The translations under genes and the position numbers were made by a program. Source: Halorubrum sp. Atlit-26R (lineage in GTDB: Archaea; Halobacteriota; Halobacteria; Halobacteriales; Haloferacaceae). From it: a DNA stretch of 64,000 nt. Under the pieces are notes generated by a model. It saw nothing but the letters and a program-made list of their open reading frames with translations. It was not told the DNA's origin and searched no databases. The stretch lies in NCBI RefSeq assembly GCF_003666015.1, contig NZ_QPLT01000001.1, positions 372,001 to 436,000 on the forward strand, written 5' to 3'. Shown in pieces: positions 55,560 through 64,000 of the stretch (position 1 is its first letter; the number at the start of each line of letters is the position of its first letter).

Positions 55560-56033
55560 TCACCGCGCGACGTACACGACCGTCCCCGCCTCCATCGACC
55601 GCCGCCGGACGTCGACGACCGGCTCCTCGAAGCCGAGCGTGGTGAACAGGCAGTCGGCGTCGAGTCGCTCCGCCAGCGCCACGGTCGGTCGCTGGAGTTC
55701 GGCGGGGAGGTTCCGCGCGTACACGGCGTCGAATCCGCCCTCCGACGCGTCGAGTCCGAGCGCGTCCCGTACCGATCGCTCCGTGTCGGCGGTCGCCAGC
55801 GCCGTCACGTCCGCCGTGACGACGCGGAGCGACCCCGCCCTCGACGGCCGAGGCTCCGTCGACGCGTCCCGCGCCGCCTCGCTCACCTCGACGTCGATCG
55901 CGACGACCTCGCGACCGCGGTCGGCGAGCGTGCGAGCGACCTCCGGACGCCGCCCGACGCCGACCTCGATCAGTCGCTCGTATCGGTCGAGCGCGGCGAC
56001 GAGCGCGCGTTCCGACGGCGGTGGTTGGCCCAC
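55560..56033 (-). CDS. UPF0146 family protein
   Basis: This 157-aa protein has a Rossmann-like half resembling SAM-binding methyltransferases: [20 protein letters not shown] with the Gly-rich loop, then VVAIDVEV and [16 protein letters not shown]. It matches the archaeal UPF0146 group, whose function is unknown. The start is GTG 56033, giving a short lead into the conserved domain; a longer upstream frame runs through the archaemetzincin gene and is rejected. Divergent from amzA with only 39 bp between starts. Confidence 0.85.
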   Translation of the reverse strand: MGQPPPSERALVAALDRYERLIEVGVGRRPEVARTLADRGREVVAIDVEVSEAARDASTEPRPSRAGSLRVVTADVTALATADTERSVRDALGLDASEGGFDAVYARNLPAELQRPTVALAERLDADCLFTTLGFEEPVVDVRRRSMEAGTVVYVAR

Positions 56034-56072
56034 GGCGCGGCCTTTATGACCGCGGCGGTCAAAAGCGGTTCC

Positions 56073-56594
56073 ATGCTCGTGGACATCGTCCCGGTCGGGG
56101 AGGTCACCCCCCAAGTGAAACGGGAGGCCTCCGGCGCGCTGCGTTCCGTGTACGACTGCGACGTGACGGTCCACGACGATCAGCCGATCCCCGACTCCGC
56201 GTTCGACGGCGACCGCGGCCAGTACCGCGCCGAGGACCTCATCGAGACGGTCACCCGCGTCGGCGGCGGCGAGAAGAACATCGGAATTACGCCCGAGGAC
56301 CTCTACTACCGCCGCCGGAACTACGTGTTCGGCCTCGCGTACCTCAACGGCAGCGGCTCCGTCATCTCGACCCACCGCCTCCGCACCTCCTCCGACGGCG
56401 GCGTCTCGACAAAGCCCGCGGTCGACGTGTTCGGCGACCGCGTCCGCAAGGAGGTCGTCCACGAGATCGGCCACACGCTCGGCTTGGAACACTGCGACAA
56501 CAGCAAGTGCGTCATGTCGTTTTCCCCGACCGTCCGCGAGGTCGACGTGAAAGAGGAGAACCTCTGTGGCACCTGTTCGCGGATCGTTCGCTGA
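56073..56594 (+). CDS. amzA: archaemetzincin (metallopeptidase)
   Basis: This 173-aa zinc protease is related to the metzincin-like archaelysin group. The catalytic motif VHEIGHTLGLEHCDNSKCVMSF (seen from about residue 129) supplies three histidines, with the cysteines of a second zinc site continuing into NLCGTCSRI. The start at 56073 follows an AT-poor promoter region shared with the UPF0146 gene. Substrates in archaea are not known. The protein is single-domain and has no signal peptide, so it acts in the cytosol. Confidence 0.92.
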   Translation: MLVDIVPVGEVTPQVKREASGALRSVYDCDVTVHDDQPIPDSAFDGDRGQYRAEDLIETVTRVGGGEKNIGITPEDLYYRRRNYVFGLAYLNGSGSVISTHRLRTSSDGGVSTKPAVDVFGDRVRKEVVHEIGHTLGLEHCDNSKCVMSFSPTVREVDVKEENLCGTCSRIVR

Positions 56595-56669
56595 CGGGCC
56601 GCCCTCTCTCGGGTCAGGTTCTCTCCTCCCGCCGGTAGACGTAAAGTCCGCCCCGCACAAGGGACACGT

Positions 56670-56969
56670 ATGGCCGCAAAGCCGGAATACCGCGACCGGC
56701 CGGACGTCGAGGTCGCGCTGCTCGACGCGCTCGTCGACCGCGGCGACGAGGGGATGACCGTCCTCGAACTGCGCGCGGCCGTCGACGCAGACATCGACGC
56801 CGTCGAGAAGGCCCTCTCGGCGCTGAAGGAAGACTCGCTCATCACCGTGGAGTCCGAGGAGCGCGTCCGGGTGTACGCCCACGACCGGGTCGTTCCGGAC
56901 CCCGAGGCGCCGGACGACGACCCCTCGCAGAGCCTCGTCGACGCGATCCGCGACCGCCTCGGACTGTAG
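56670..56969 (+). CDS. DUF6432-type winged-helix protein
   Basis: This 99-aa acidic protein has a winged-helix core: VEVALLDALVDRGDEGMTVLELRAAVDADIDAVEKALSALKEDSLITVESE. This is followed by an acidic tail. The fold suggests a small DNA-binding regulator, although the acidity is high even by haloarchaeal standards. It resembles the haloarchaeal DUF6432 family. It lies between amzA and the YgfZ-type gene, all on the same strand. Confidence 0.78.
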   Translation: MAAKPEYRDRPDVEVALLDALVDRGDEGMTVLELRAAVDADIDAVEKALSALKEDSLITVESEERVRVYAHDRVVPDPEAPDDDPSQSLVDAIRDRLGL

Positions 56970-57016
56970 CCGCCGGAGACGGCGGCCTTTTGCCCCTCGA
57001 TCGCGTCCCTCCGACC

Positions 57017-58174
57017 ATGACGCTCGTCTCCGGTACCCACGACGCGCACGGCGCCGTGTACCGCGACCGCGGCGGCCGCGAGGTGGTCGACCACTACGGG
57101 AAGCCCGTCCGCGTCGGCAAGGCGGTCCGCAACGTCGCCGGCGTGATCGAGATGGGGTACGGCGTCCTCGCCGTCAGGGGCGCCGACCGCGTCGAGTTCG
57201 TGGACAACGCCGTCTCGAACCGCGTCCCAACCGAGGACGGCGAGGGGACGTACGCACTCCTGCTCGACCCGCAGGGCGGGATCGAGACGGACATGTACGT
57301 GTACAACGCCGACGAGCGGCTGCTCGTCTTCCTCCCCCCGGAGCGCGCCGAGTCGGTCGCCGCCGACTGGGCGGAGAACGTGTTCATCCAAGACGTCGAG
57401 ATCGACGACGTCTCCGACGAGTTCGGGGTGTTCGGCGTCCACGGGCCGAAGTCGACCGAGAAGGTGGCGTCCGTCCTCGGCGGCCCGGGCGCGCCCGAGG
57501 GGCCGCTCTCCTTCGTCCGCGGGTCGATGGTCGACGCCGGCGTCACCGTGATCGCGACGGACGCGCCGCTGGGCGAGGAGGGGTACGAGATCGTCTGCGC
57601 CGCCGCCGACGCGGGCGACGTGTTCGACACCCTGATCAACCGCGGGCTCAACGCCGCGCCGTTCGGCTACCGGACGTGGGACGCGCTCGCGACCGAGGCC
57701 GGGACGCCCCTCTTCGAGTACGAGTTAGCGGGGACCGTCCCCAACGTCCTCGGCCTCCGGAACGCGCTCGACTTCGAGAAGGGGTGTTACGTCGGCCAGG
57801 AGGTCGTCTCGCGCGTGGAGAACCAGGGGCGACCGAGCCGCCGACTCGTCGGCCTCGAACTCGACGGCGTCGCCGAGGCGGTCGCCGCCCTCGACGCGAA
57901 CGCCGACCCCGACGGGATCGACGCCGGCCTCCCCGAGCCCGGTGCGGCCGTCTTCGACGGCGACGAGGCGATCGGCGAGGTCACCCGGGCGGCGGTCGGC
58001 CCCGCGACCGACGTCCCGATCGCCCTGGCGCTCGTCGGGTTCGACGCCGACCGCGGCGCGGTCACGGTCCGGGTCGACGGCGAGGAGGTGCCGGCGACAG
58101 CCGTCGACCTCCCGTTCGTCGACGGGAGCGCGGCGTCCGCGCGGCTGCCGACGTACCCCGAGCTGCGCGCCTGA
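57017..58174 (+). CDS. GcvT/YgfZ-family folate-binding protein
   Basis: This 385-aa protein has the aminomethyltransferase fold. The diagnostic KGCYVGQEVVSRVENQG segment, with its invariant cysteine, marks the YgfZ branch, which aids Fe-S cluster assembly with tetrahydrofolate. The N-terminal domain begins with YRDRGGREVVDHYGKP and contains DPQGGIETDMYVY. Start ATG 57017 is supported by the conserved beginning. In haloarchaea the protein is often annotated as glycine cleavage T-like; YgfZ-type is the better call. It closes a same-strand run with amzA and the winged-helix gene. Confidence 0.88.
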   Translation: MTLVSGTHDAHGAVYRDRGGREVVDHYGKPVRVGKAVRNVAGVIEMGYGVLAVRGADRVEFVDNAVSNRVPTEDGEGTYALLLDPQGGIETDMYVYNADERLLVFLPPERAESVAADWAENVFIQDVEIDDVSDEFGVFGVHGPKSTEKVASVLGGPGAPEGPLSFVRGSMVDAGVTVIATDAPLGEEGYEIVCAAADAGDVFDTLINRGLNAAPFGYRTWDALATEAGTPLFEYELAGTVPNVLGLRNALDFEKGCYVGQEVVSRVENQGRPSRRLVGLELDGVAEAVAALDANADPDGIDAGLPEPGAAVFDGDEAIGEVTRAAVGPATDVPIALALVGFDADRGAVTVRVDGEEVPATAVDLPFVDGSAASARLPTYPELRA

Positions 58175-58211
58175 GACGGTCGAGGAAGGCCGGGCGAGCT
58201 CCCGAAGCCAC

Positions 58212-59387
58212 TCACACGACGAAGTCGACCGCGGAGTAGAGAACGAACCCGAGCGTGAACGCGCCGACGAGCGACCCGATCCACGCGAGCACCGTGTACC
58301 CCATCTTCCTCCGGCTGACGCCCGCGTCGCCCGCGGCGTAGCCCGCGCCGACGATCGCGGAGACGATGATCTCGTTGAAGGAGACGGGGATCCCGAAGGC
58401 GACGGCGGTCTGCGCGATCGCGAACGACGGGATGAGCGCGGAGATCGACCGCCGCGGCCCCATCGAGGCGTAGTCCTGCGAGATCGCCTTGATCATCCGC
58501 GGCGCGCCCGTCCACGACCCGGCCAGTAGCCCGACGCCGCCGCCGACGAGCAGCGCCCACAGCGGGACGCCGACCTCGCTGAAGATCGGGACGAGCGGGC
58601 CGATCGCGAGCCCCACCTGTGAGCCGCCCGCCGAGAAGGCGACGAGCCCGCCCATCGCGAGCAGGAACCGGCGCTGGGCGCCCGCGCGGTCGCGCCCGAG
58701 GTCGGCGTACACGGCGACCGCGACCACGGCGGCGATCGCGAGGCTCACCGCGGGCGGCCCCGCGCCGCCGATCCCGAGCCCCGATCCGAGGACGCTGGCG
58801 ACCGAGGCCTGCTCGCCGGCCGGTCCGAGCAGCGCGAAGCCGACGTTCGCGAGGATCCCGCCGACGACGCCGGCGAGCGCGGCCGTGAGCGGCCGCTCGG
58901 GCAGCGACTCGCCGATGAGCATTCGGGCGACGCCGTAGGCGACGCCGCCGCCGACGAACGGGGTGAGCACCCACAGCGTCGCGATCTCGGCGTACTTCGG
59001 CCACGCCGGGTCGCCGCCCAGCGCGAGGCCGACGCCGACGACCGCGCCGGTGACGGTGAACGCCGTCGCGATCGGGTACCCGGCGAAGACGCCGACCGCG
59101 ACCAGCGCGGCAGCCGTGACGAGCGCGACGATGGCCGCCGCGGCCGTGAGCGTCACGCCGCCGATCAGCTCGGTACCGACCGCCTCCGTCACGTTCGCGC
59201 CCTGGAGGATCGCGCCGAGCAGCCCGAGGACGCCGACGATCAGGCCGGCGCGCATCACGGAGATGGCGTTCGCGCCGACCGCGGGCGCGAACGGGGTCGA
59301 CCCGGAGGAGCCGGCGCCGATCGACCACGCCATGAAGAGGCTAGCGGCGGCCGCGACGAGCAGCGTCGCGGCGGTGACGACGACCAT
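58212..59387 (-). CDS. pit: inorganic phosphate transporter (Pit family)
   Basis: This 391-aa membrane protein has about ten hydrophobic segments in two related halves. The family signatures are GANAISVMRAG in the N-terminal repeat and GVPVSFNEIIVSAIVGAG-type (GIPVSFNEIIVSAIVGAGYA) in the second. It should co-transport phosphate with H+ or Na+. Start ATG 59387 is set by the signature position and overlaps the stop of the preceding 42-aa gene by one base (TGATG). An in-frame upstream extension has no membrane character and is rejected. Confidence 0.92.
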   Translation of the reverse strand: MVVVTAATLLVAAAASLFMAWSIGAGSSGSTPFAPAVGANAISVMRAGLIVGVLGLLGAILQGANVTEAVGTELIGGVTLTAAAAIVALVTAAALVAVGVFAGYPIATAFTVTGAVVGVGLALGGDPAWPKYAEIATLWVLTPFVGGGVAYGVARMLIGESLPERPLTAALAGVVGGILANVGFALLGPAGEQASVASVLGSGLGIGGAGPPAVSLAIAAVVAVAVYADLGRDRAGAQRRFLLAMGGLVAFSAGGSQVGLAIGPLVPIFSEVGVPLWALLVGGGVGLLAGSWTGAPRMIKAISQDYASMGPRRSISALIPSFAIAQTAVAFGIPVSFNEIIVSAIVGAGYAAGDAGVSRRKMGYTVLAWIGSLVGAFTLGFVLYSAVDFVV

Positions 59388-59515
59388 CAGTTCCGACCGT
59401 CGTTGTACCCCTCGTTCAGCCCGGCCACCGTGCGCCGGACGAGGAGGAACCCGAAGAAGAACAGCCCGAGGAGACCCACCAATAAGAGCACGAACAGCGG
59501 TTGGACCGGGAGCAT
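59387..59515 (-). CDS. 42-aa single-helix membrane protein upstream of Pit
   Basis: This very small gene starts at ATG 59515 and reads MLPVQPLFVLLLVGLLGLFF, then FGFLLVRRTVAGLNEGYNDG, before a stop at 59387. It has one strong membrane helix and a basic-polar C-terminal end, so it is probably N-out. Its stop overlaps the pit start by one base, implying coupled translation and a shared role, perhaps as a transporter accessory. TATA-like signals are not clear in front of it. The coding call rests on the overlap, the helix and the clean frame. No family is recognised. Confidence 0.7.
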   Translation of the reverse strand: MLPVQPLFVLLLVGLLGLFFFGFLLVRRTVAGLNEGYNDGRN

Positions 59516-59937
59516 ACGCTCGAATCCGTCGGCACGCGGTTATAAGTTTCGAGCCGACCGGTCGCGCGACCACGCCGTCCCGCCGCCCGCCGGCGATCGG
59601 AGCAGTGACTAAAACGCGCTTTTGTCTCTCAGCCACGTATATGTCGGTACCCGCACTACGTGTAACCGCGACCCCCGCTTCGGCCCTCACACGCCCCAAC
59701 ACGCCGGTCGACCCGCCGGCCGGTCGGACTCGCGGCCGCTCCCTCCCCTGCCCGGAACCCCTCCCCGGCCGCCCCGTCCGACCGCCGGCGCCCGCGCCCG
59801 CGCCGCTCCGGGTCCGCCACCGTGCACACGACCGTCGACCGGTCCGGCCGTACGCGGGGCGTCGCGATCCGTCCCCGCCGACGCAGCGGCGACGCGCTCC
59901 GCTCGCTTCTCCCCCTTCCGCTCCGCTCCCCGCTCCG
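59516..59937. other. 422-bp gap without a supported gene
   Basis: This GC-rich stretch holds no frame with haloarchaeal protein character. The first 130 bp probably carry the promoter of the 42-aa gene and pit operon (AT-rich around 59630-59650). The rest is C-rich, ending in a pyrimidine tract at about 59900-59945, next to the stop of the phosphodiesterase gene. No repeat of the dispersed family was seen. Confidence 0.6.
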
Positions 59938-60474
59938 TTACTCCGCGCCGCTCCCGCCCTCGATCCGGAACGTCTCGAAGACCTCGCCGCCGGGCGTCAC
60001 CAGCTTCCCGTCCAGCGCGGGCTCGCTCCCGTCCTTGGCCGCCGTCAGCTCCGCGTGGGCCGGCCGGTTCCCGCGCGGCTGCGCGTGGCTGCCCGGGTTC
60101 AGTATCGGGAGTCCGCCCGAGTCGTCGAACCGCGGCCGGTGGCTGTGGCCGCAAATCACGGCGTCCGCGTCGCGGCCCCGACCGAGCATGACGAGCCCCG
60201 TGTCGCCGCTCCGGTGGCGGTGCGTGACCGCGAACCGGACTCCGGCGTACTCGACGGTCCGCACCTCGGGAACCCGGTCGCGGATCGCCGCGTCGTCGTT
60301 GTTGCCGTAGACGGCCCGGAGGCTCGCGGCGGCCGACCCAAACGCGTCCAGAACCGGCTCGCGGTAGAAGTCGCCCGCGTGGATCACCAACTCCGCCTCG
60401 CGGACCGCCTCCGCGGTCCGCCCCTGAAGCTTCGACTCCTCGCGTGCGTGCGTGTCGGAGACGACGACGAGCAT
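59938..60474 (-). CDS. metallophosphoesterase (MJ0936/YfcE-type phosphodiesterase)
   Basis: This 178-aa enzyme has the calcineurin-like metal motifs in order: VVSDTHAR, VIHAGDFY, VYGNNDD, VTHRHR and ICGHSHRP. Homologues hydrolyse phosphodiesters or cyclic nucleotides with divalent metal; the true substrate is unknown. Length matches the family. Copy E of the dispersed repeat starts behind it on the other strand. It is co-oriented with rfcS. Confidence 0.9.
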   Translation of the reverse strand: MLVVVSDTHAREESKLQGRTAEAVREAELVIHAGDFYREPVLDAFGSAAASLRAVYGNNDDAAIRDRVPEVRTVEYAGVRFAVTHRHRSGDTGLVMLGRGRDADAVICGHSHRPRFDDSGGLPILNPGSHAQPRGNRPAHAELTAAKDGSEPALDGKLVTPGGEVFETFRIEGGSGAE

Positions 60475-60494
60475 ACCGACCGTCGGCGCCGCCG

Positions 60495-60975
60495 TGATTT
60501 AAAAAGCGCGCCTGCCGGAATGGCGCGTGCCGATGAGCGCCCGAAGGGCGCGAATCGCACGCGCGAGGGAGTCGGCCGGCCGGAGCGAAGCGGAGGCCGG
60601 CCGACGAGGCTGGGGAGGCGTGAGGTGCTGTGCGGAGCGGTGCGGGGCGGGACTCAAAGGGGCAGCCGCGAGGACGAAGACGGGCGAAGCAAGGACCGCA
60701 GGAGCGAACGGAGTGAGCGACGAGGACCGCAGCGAGCCCATCGAGTCCTCGCGGCTGGGGCTTTGGAGGTGTTTGCCGCCGATCTGTTCTCAGCCATTTA
60801 TAAGTGAGCGTCTGGGTCTTTGGAGGCGTCCGTCGTCGATTTGCTCTCAGCCATTTATAAGCGAGCGGCTGGGGCTTTGGCGGTGTTCGCCGCCGATCTG
60901 TTCTCAGCCATTTATAAGCGAGCGGCCGGGGCTTTGGCGGTGTTCGTCATCCGTCCGCGGCCGACTGTTTATAAA
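60495..60975 (+). repeat. dispersed structured intergenic element, copy E (candidate ncRNA)
   Basis: Core 60522-60757. Hairpin 1 has arms GCGCCC (60537-60542) and GGGCGC (60546-60551) with loop GAA. Hairpin 2 has perfect 11-bp arms 60571-60581 and 60595-60605 around the invariant 13-nt loop. Stem 3 has 13-bp arms 60663-60675 and 60745-60757, and a further weak GGGC/GCCC pair lies beyond an internal loop. A TTTAAAAA box (60498-60505) precedes the core. The tail has TTTATAA at 60797, 60854, 60911 and 60968, an exact 57-bp period. It runs into the 3' end of rfcS. Confidence 0.9.
60780..60975 (+). repeat. 57-bp tandem array with TATA-like boxes, tail of copy E
   Basis: Four modules each carry TTTATAA and a downstream GGGGCTTTGG or related block; the boxes are spaced exactly 57 bp. 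The period equals that in copy D, 17 kb away. Because 57 is 19 codons, translated frames show 19-residue repeats, which is a by-product and not evidence for a protein. Confidence 0.88.
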
Positions 60976-61001
60976 AGAACGAGCGGAGATCCGGCGCCAG
61001 C

Positions 61002-61985
61002 TTATTCGTCTAACGAAAGCGCCGCAAGCAGCGACTCCAGCTGGACCTGCTCGTTGGCCCCCTCGGCGATCCGGTAGTCGGCCTCGCCGATGCGCTCCAT
61101 GAGCCGCACCGCCTCGCGCTCGCTCAGGTCGAACTCCCAGACTGAGCGGTGGAGCTGGTCGATCACGTCGCCGCCGGCCATCCCCGTCTCCGTGAGCAGC
61201 GTGTCGAGCGTCGAGCGCGCCCGCGCGAAGTCGCCGTCCAGCGCGTCCGTCACCATCGACTCGATCTCCTCCGGCCGCGCGGTCGCCGTGATCGCGTACA
61301 CCGCCTCCTCGTCGACGACGTCGCCGGTCGTCGCCGCCGCCTGAAGCGAGTTGATCGCGCGGCGCATGTCGCCGTCGGCCGCGTACACGAGGGCGTCGAC
61401 GCCCGCGTCGGTCACCTCGATCCCCTCGGCCGCCGCGATCTCGCGGACCATCCCGCCGACCGCCTCGTCAGACAGCGGCGAGAAGCGGAAGACGGCGCAC
61501 CGCGACTGGATCGGGTCGATGATCTTCGACGAGTAGTTGCACGAGAGGATGAAGCGGGTGTTGTCGGAGAACTGCTCCATCGTGCGGCGGAGCGCCGACT
61601 GCGCATCATCCGTGAGGCTGTCGGACTCGTCGAGGAACACGATCCGGAAGTCGCCGCCGAACGAGGAGCGCGCGAACCCCTTGATCCGGTCGCGAACGAC
61701 GTCGATCCCGCGCTGGTCGGAGGCGTTCAGCTCCAGGAAGTTCCCGCGCCAGTTGTCCTCGCCGTATATCTCGCGGGCGATCGCGGTGGCCGCGGTTGTT
61801 TTCCCCACGCCCGCAGGGCCTGAAAAGAGAAGGTGGGGCACGTCGTCCTGCGCGATGTAGCTCTGGAGGCGCTCGACGATCTCCTCTTGGCCGTGGATGT
61901 CGTCGAGCGTCTGTGGCCGGTACTTCTCGATCCAGATCTCCCGGCCGGTCGCGGTCGCGACCGTCTGCTCGTCGGCCTCGCTCAT
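61002..61985 (-). CDS. rfcS: replication factor C small subunit (clamp loader)
   Basis: This 327-aa AAA+ protein forms the clamp-loader core that places PCNA on DNA. Walker A is [13 protein letters not shown], Walker B is [15 protein letters not shown], and the arginine finger is in [13 protein letters not shown]. The start at 61985 is preferred over an upstream ATG because a TTTATGA box (62010-62016) lies about 27 nt before it, giving a leaderless message. The large subunit is not in this window. Confidence 0.95.
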   Translation of the reverse strand: MSEADEQTVATATGREIWIEKYRPQTLDDIHGQEEIVERLQSYIAQDDVPHLLFSGPAGVGKTTAATAIAREIYGEDNWRGNFLELNASDQRGIDVVRDRIKGFARSSFGGDFRIVFLDESDSLTDDAQSALRRTMEQFSDNTRFILSCNYSSKIIDPIQSRCAVFRFSPLSDEAVGGMVREIAAAEGIEVTDAGVDALVYAADGDMRRAINSLQAAATTGDVVDEEAVYAITATARPEEIESMVTDALDGDFARARSTLDTLLTETGMAGGDVIDQLHRSVWEFDLSEREAVRLMERIGEADYRIAEGANEQVQLESLLAALSLDE

Positions 61986-62009
61986 GCCGGATCGGAGGGT
62001 GGGCGGGGT

Positions 62010-62016
62010 CATAAAC
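62010..62016 (-). promoter_or_regulatory. rfcS: TATA box of rfcS
   Basis: The minus-strand TTTATGA is about 27 nt before ATG 61985. It overlaps the alternative ATG at 62012, which argues against that longer start. Confidence 0.55.
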
Positions 62017-62088
62017 GAACCGAGAACGCGACGCGACCGGTCCGACGCTCGCTTCCCTGCCCCCGTCCGACGCTCGCTCGTCCGCTCC

Positions 62089-63012
62089 CTACGTCAGGCG
62101 TCCGAACGCCTTGCGGAACGCGCCCGCGGCGTCGCCCTCGGCCTCCGCATCCCGCAGTCGCTCGCCCGCCTCGGCGTCGAACTCGGGCGCAAGCAGGACC
62201 GCGGCGGCGCCGGTCGCGACTGTCTCCGTCCGCCAGTCGACGTACGGCCCGCCGACCCACCTCGGGAGGTCCGCCCGTAACACGGCGTTCCGCCAGGCGA
62301 ACTCCCGAACGCCGCGCAGCCCCAGCAGCGCTAACCGGTCGTCGAGGGGATCGAACAGCCGATCGATCCCGGCGACGCCGACCGCGTCGTACGCCTCGAC
62401 GAGCGCGTCCTGCGCGGTCTGGACGAGCCGCGCGAGGACCGCGTTTATCCGGTCGTGGTCCTCGAGTTTGGCGCCGCGGTCGGGGTCGATCCCCACGTCG
62501 CCGAGCGTGTACGTGAGGTCGTACGTGATGTGCGCGTTGATGCCCAGCAGGGCGTCCTGCGCGACGAGCGTCTCGCCGCGGGCCGCGGCGCCGAAGGCGA
62601 GCAGCCACGGCCGGGGAAGCGAGTCGAACGCCCGGCGCTCGAACGCGACCAGCGCCCGCCGGTAGCGCTCCGCGAAGGCGACGAGGTACGCGGCTGCCCA
62701 CTCGGAGTCGACGAACGCGCCGTCGTCGATGGCGGTCCGCACGGTCGCGGTCATCCGACTGTACACCGTGAGGAACACCGCGCGCCGGTCGCCCCGCTCG
62801 CGGAGGTACGACTCGGTCCGCGCCAGCCGCTCGTCGACGTCGGCGACCGACGCGAACGGCTCCGACACCAGATCGAGCAGCGCCGCGTCCGGCTCCTCGC
62901 CCGCATGCTCCGCGGCGACCGCGTCCCGCTCGCCGTCGACCGCCCGGCGGCGGCCGGCGAGCAGCGCTCTCGCCTCCGCGAGCGTCGGGACGGCGGCGCG
63001 GATCGGGATCAT
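62089..63012 (-). CDS. DUF5995 family protein
   Basis: This 307-aa soluble, largely helical protein has the DUF5995 pattern [16 protein letters not shown] in its centre, with flanking helices rich in Arg and Asp/Glu. No metal or nucleotide motif is clear, although the HIT..DL cluster could form an active site. The start at 63012 is taken since the region above it is unconserved. It is co-oriented with etfA, 82 bp downstream of it. Function unknown. Confidence 0.78.
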   Translation of the reverse strand: MIPIRAAVPTLAEARALLAGRRRAVDGERDAVAAEHAGEEPDAALLDLVSEPFASVADVDERLARTESYLRERGDRRAVFLTVYSRMTATVRTAIDDGAFVDSEWAAAYLVAFAERYRRALVAFERRAFDSLPRPWLLAFGAAARGETLVAQDALLGINAHITYDLTYTLGDVGIDPDRGAKLEDHDRINAVLARLVQTAQDALVEAYDAVGVAGIDRLFDPLDDRLALLGLRGVREFAWRNAVLRADLPRWVGGPYVDWRTETVATGAAAVLLAPEFDAEAGERLRDAEAEGDAAGAFRKAFGRLT

Positions 63013-63094
63013 GGCGAACGGACGGCCGAGCCGTCTGCCCGTCCGGTTCTCGACCGGAGTCAAAGAACGTTACTGCCGGAACGGCGCCGCCGGC

Positions 63095-64000
63095 CTACGC
63101 GAACTCGTCGATGAGTTCGGGCACCACGTCGAAGAGGTCGCCGACGATCCCGTAGTCGGCGATGTCGAAGATGGGCGCGTTCGGGTCGGTGTTGATCGCG
63201 ATGATCGTGTCCGACCCCTTCATGCCGGCGACGTGCTGGACCGCGCCGGAGATGCCGACCGCGATGTACACGTCCGGCGTGACGACCTTCCCCGACTGGC
63301 CGACCTGCCGGTTCTTCGGCAGCCAGCCGTTGTCGACGATCGGCCGCGAGGCGGACAGCGTCGCGCCGAGCGCGTCCGCGAGCTCCTCGACGAGCTCGAG
63401 GTTCTCCTCCTCCTCGATGCCGCGGCCGACCGAGACGAGCACGTCGGCGTCCGCGATGTCGACGTCGCCGCCGCCGACCTCCTCGAAGCCCGTGACGCGG
63501 GCGCCCGACTCGGGGATGTCGACCTCGGCCGCCTCGACGGTCGCGTCGCCGACCCCCTCCGCGGGCGGCCACTCGCCGCCGCGGACCGTGAGGACGAACC
63601 GGTCGCCCGCGACGTCGACGGTCGTCTCGACCTTCGAGCCGTACATCTCGCGGGTGACGGTGAGCCCGTCGTCGTAGGCGATTCCGACCGCGTCGGTGAC
63701 GATCGGGGCGCCGAGGTCCTCGGCGAGTGCGGGCGCGTAGTCGAGCCCGTTGACGGAGTTCGGCAGGACTACCGCGCCGGCGTCGACCCGGTCGGCGAGC
63801 GTCGAGACCGCCGCCTGGTAGGCGTTGTGGTCGAACTCCTCGCCGTCCTCGACCGCGTGGACCGCGTCGACGCCCTCGCGGTTGAGCTCCTCCGCGAAGC
63901 CGTCGACGTCGCCGCCGATGACGGCCACGTGGAGGTCGCCGCCGCGCGCGTCGGCGAGCTCCCGTCCGGCCGTGATCGCCTCGTAGGTGACGTCCCGGAG
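63095..64000 (-). CDS. etfA: electron transfer flavoprotein alpha subunit, N-terminus cut by window edge
   Basis: The frame is open from the right edge to a stop at 63095, giving 302 visible residues. The N-terminal part has LADARGGDLHVAVIGGD. The C-terminal FAD-binding domain contains ALGATLSASRPIVDNGWLP, SGKVVTPDVYIAVGISGAVQHVAGM and IIAINTDPNAPIFDIADYGIVGD. The pattern is diagnostic for EtfA/FixB. It accepts electrons from acyl-CoA dehydrogenases or related enzymes and passes them to the quinone pool. The beta subunit is probably outside the window. Confidence 0.93.
   Translation of the reverse strand, partial: LRDVTYEAITAGRELADARGGDLHVAVIGGDVDGFAEELNREGVDAVHAVEDGEEFDHNAYQAAVSTLADRVDAGAVVLPNSVNGLDYAPALAEDLGAPIVTDAVGIAYDDGLTVTREMYGSKVETTVDVAGDRFVLTVRGGEWPPAEGVGDATVEAAEVDIPESGARVTGFEEVGGGDVDIADADVLVSVGRGIEEEENLELVEELADALGATLSASRPIVDNGWLPKNRQVGQSGKVVTPDVYIAVGISGAVQHVAGMKGSDTIIAINTDPNAPIFDIADYGIVGDLFDVVPELIDEFA

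Noticed and set aside
59516..59937. Coding frames in the gap before the phosphodiesterase gene
   Set aside because: Proteins read as Pro/Arg-rich low-complexity with no haloarchaeal character or start signals.

Overview
This is a chromosomal window from an extremely halophilic archaeon, most like Halorubrum or a close relative. The evidence is the very high GC content, strongly acidic proteins, mostly leaderless starts with a TTTATA/TTTAAA-type TATA box about 25-30 nt upstream, and archaeal housekeeping genes (group II chaperonin, L15e, RFC small subunit, archaeal CCA-adding enzyme, UbaA, F420-NADP oxidoreductase). No rRNA, CRISPR array, transposase or prophage module was seen.

Layout. 1-2700: a purine-type NCS2 permease (cut by the left edge), the PRPP-fold regulator GfcR and a small unknown protein. 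2869-8906: a five-gene peptide/opine-type ABC importer. 8934-15075: GGPP synthase, F420-NADP oxidoreductase, a MazG-like protein with a 34-bp minisatellite, HemAT, a Bat-type regulator and thioredoxin. 15134-24285: a nine-gene late-cobalamin operon (cobT-cbiA-cbiB-cobS-cobY-cobD-cbiZ-cobA-cobQ), eight junctions of which overlap or nearly touch. 24601-36699: L15e, UbaA, RidA, tRNA-Ser, topA, a PAS histidine kinase, a glutaredoxin-like protein and the thermosome. 36903-49181: CbiX with its DR2241 partner, pheA, cysS, ilvA, photolyase, two Hsp20 proteins and two PIMT-family proteins. 49210-59515: a HerA-type ATPase, a FluC pair, cca, tRNA-Asn, a PD-(D/E)XK nuclease, a CAU tRNA, a HAD hydrolase, UPF0146, archaemetzincin, a YgfZ-type protein and a Pit transporter with a 42-aa partner. 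59938-64000: a phosphodiesterase, rfcS, a DUF5995-type protein and etfA (cut by the right edge).

The standout is a dispersed intergenic element in five copies (about 9845-10380, 29160-29500, 41180-41545, 43260-43735 and 60495-60975). Each copy has a core of about 230-260 nt with three hairpins. Hairpin sequences differ between copies, but both arms change together, while loops and linkers stay nearly invariant. Four of the five cores are preceded by a TATA-like box. Each core is followed by one to four modules that each carry TTTATAA; in copies D and E these have an exact 57-bp period. Compensatory change of this kind points to a structured RNA, or a structured single-stranded DNA, and not to a protein. 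I recognise no named family. Other items of interest are a duplicated 3' end of tRNA-Ser resembling an attachment-site scar and a compositionally foreign nuclease gene between two tRNAs.

Functional links. The cobalamin operon supplies adenosylation, amidation, lower-loop assembly and salvage, while the distant cbiX-DR2241 pair would insert cobalt early in the pathway. The tRNAs carry no encoded CCA, which fits the nearby cca gene. Topoisomerase I, RFC, UbaA, the thermosome and Hsp20 are core genes, so the window is mostly stable chromosome with small accessory insertions in the gaps.
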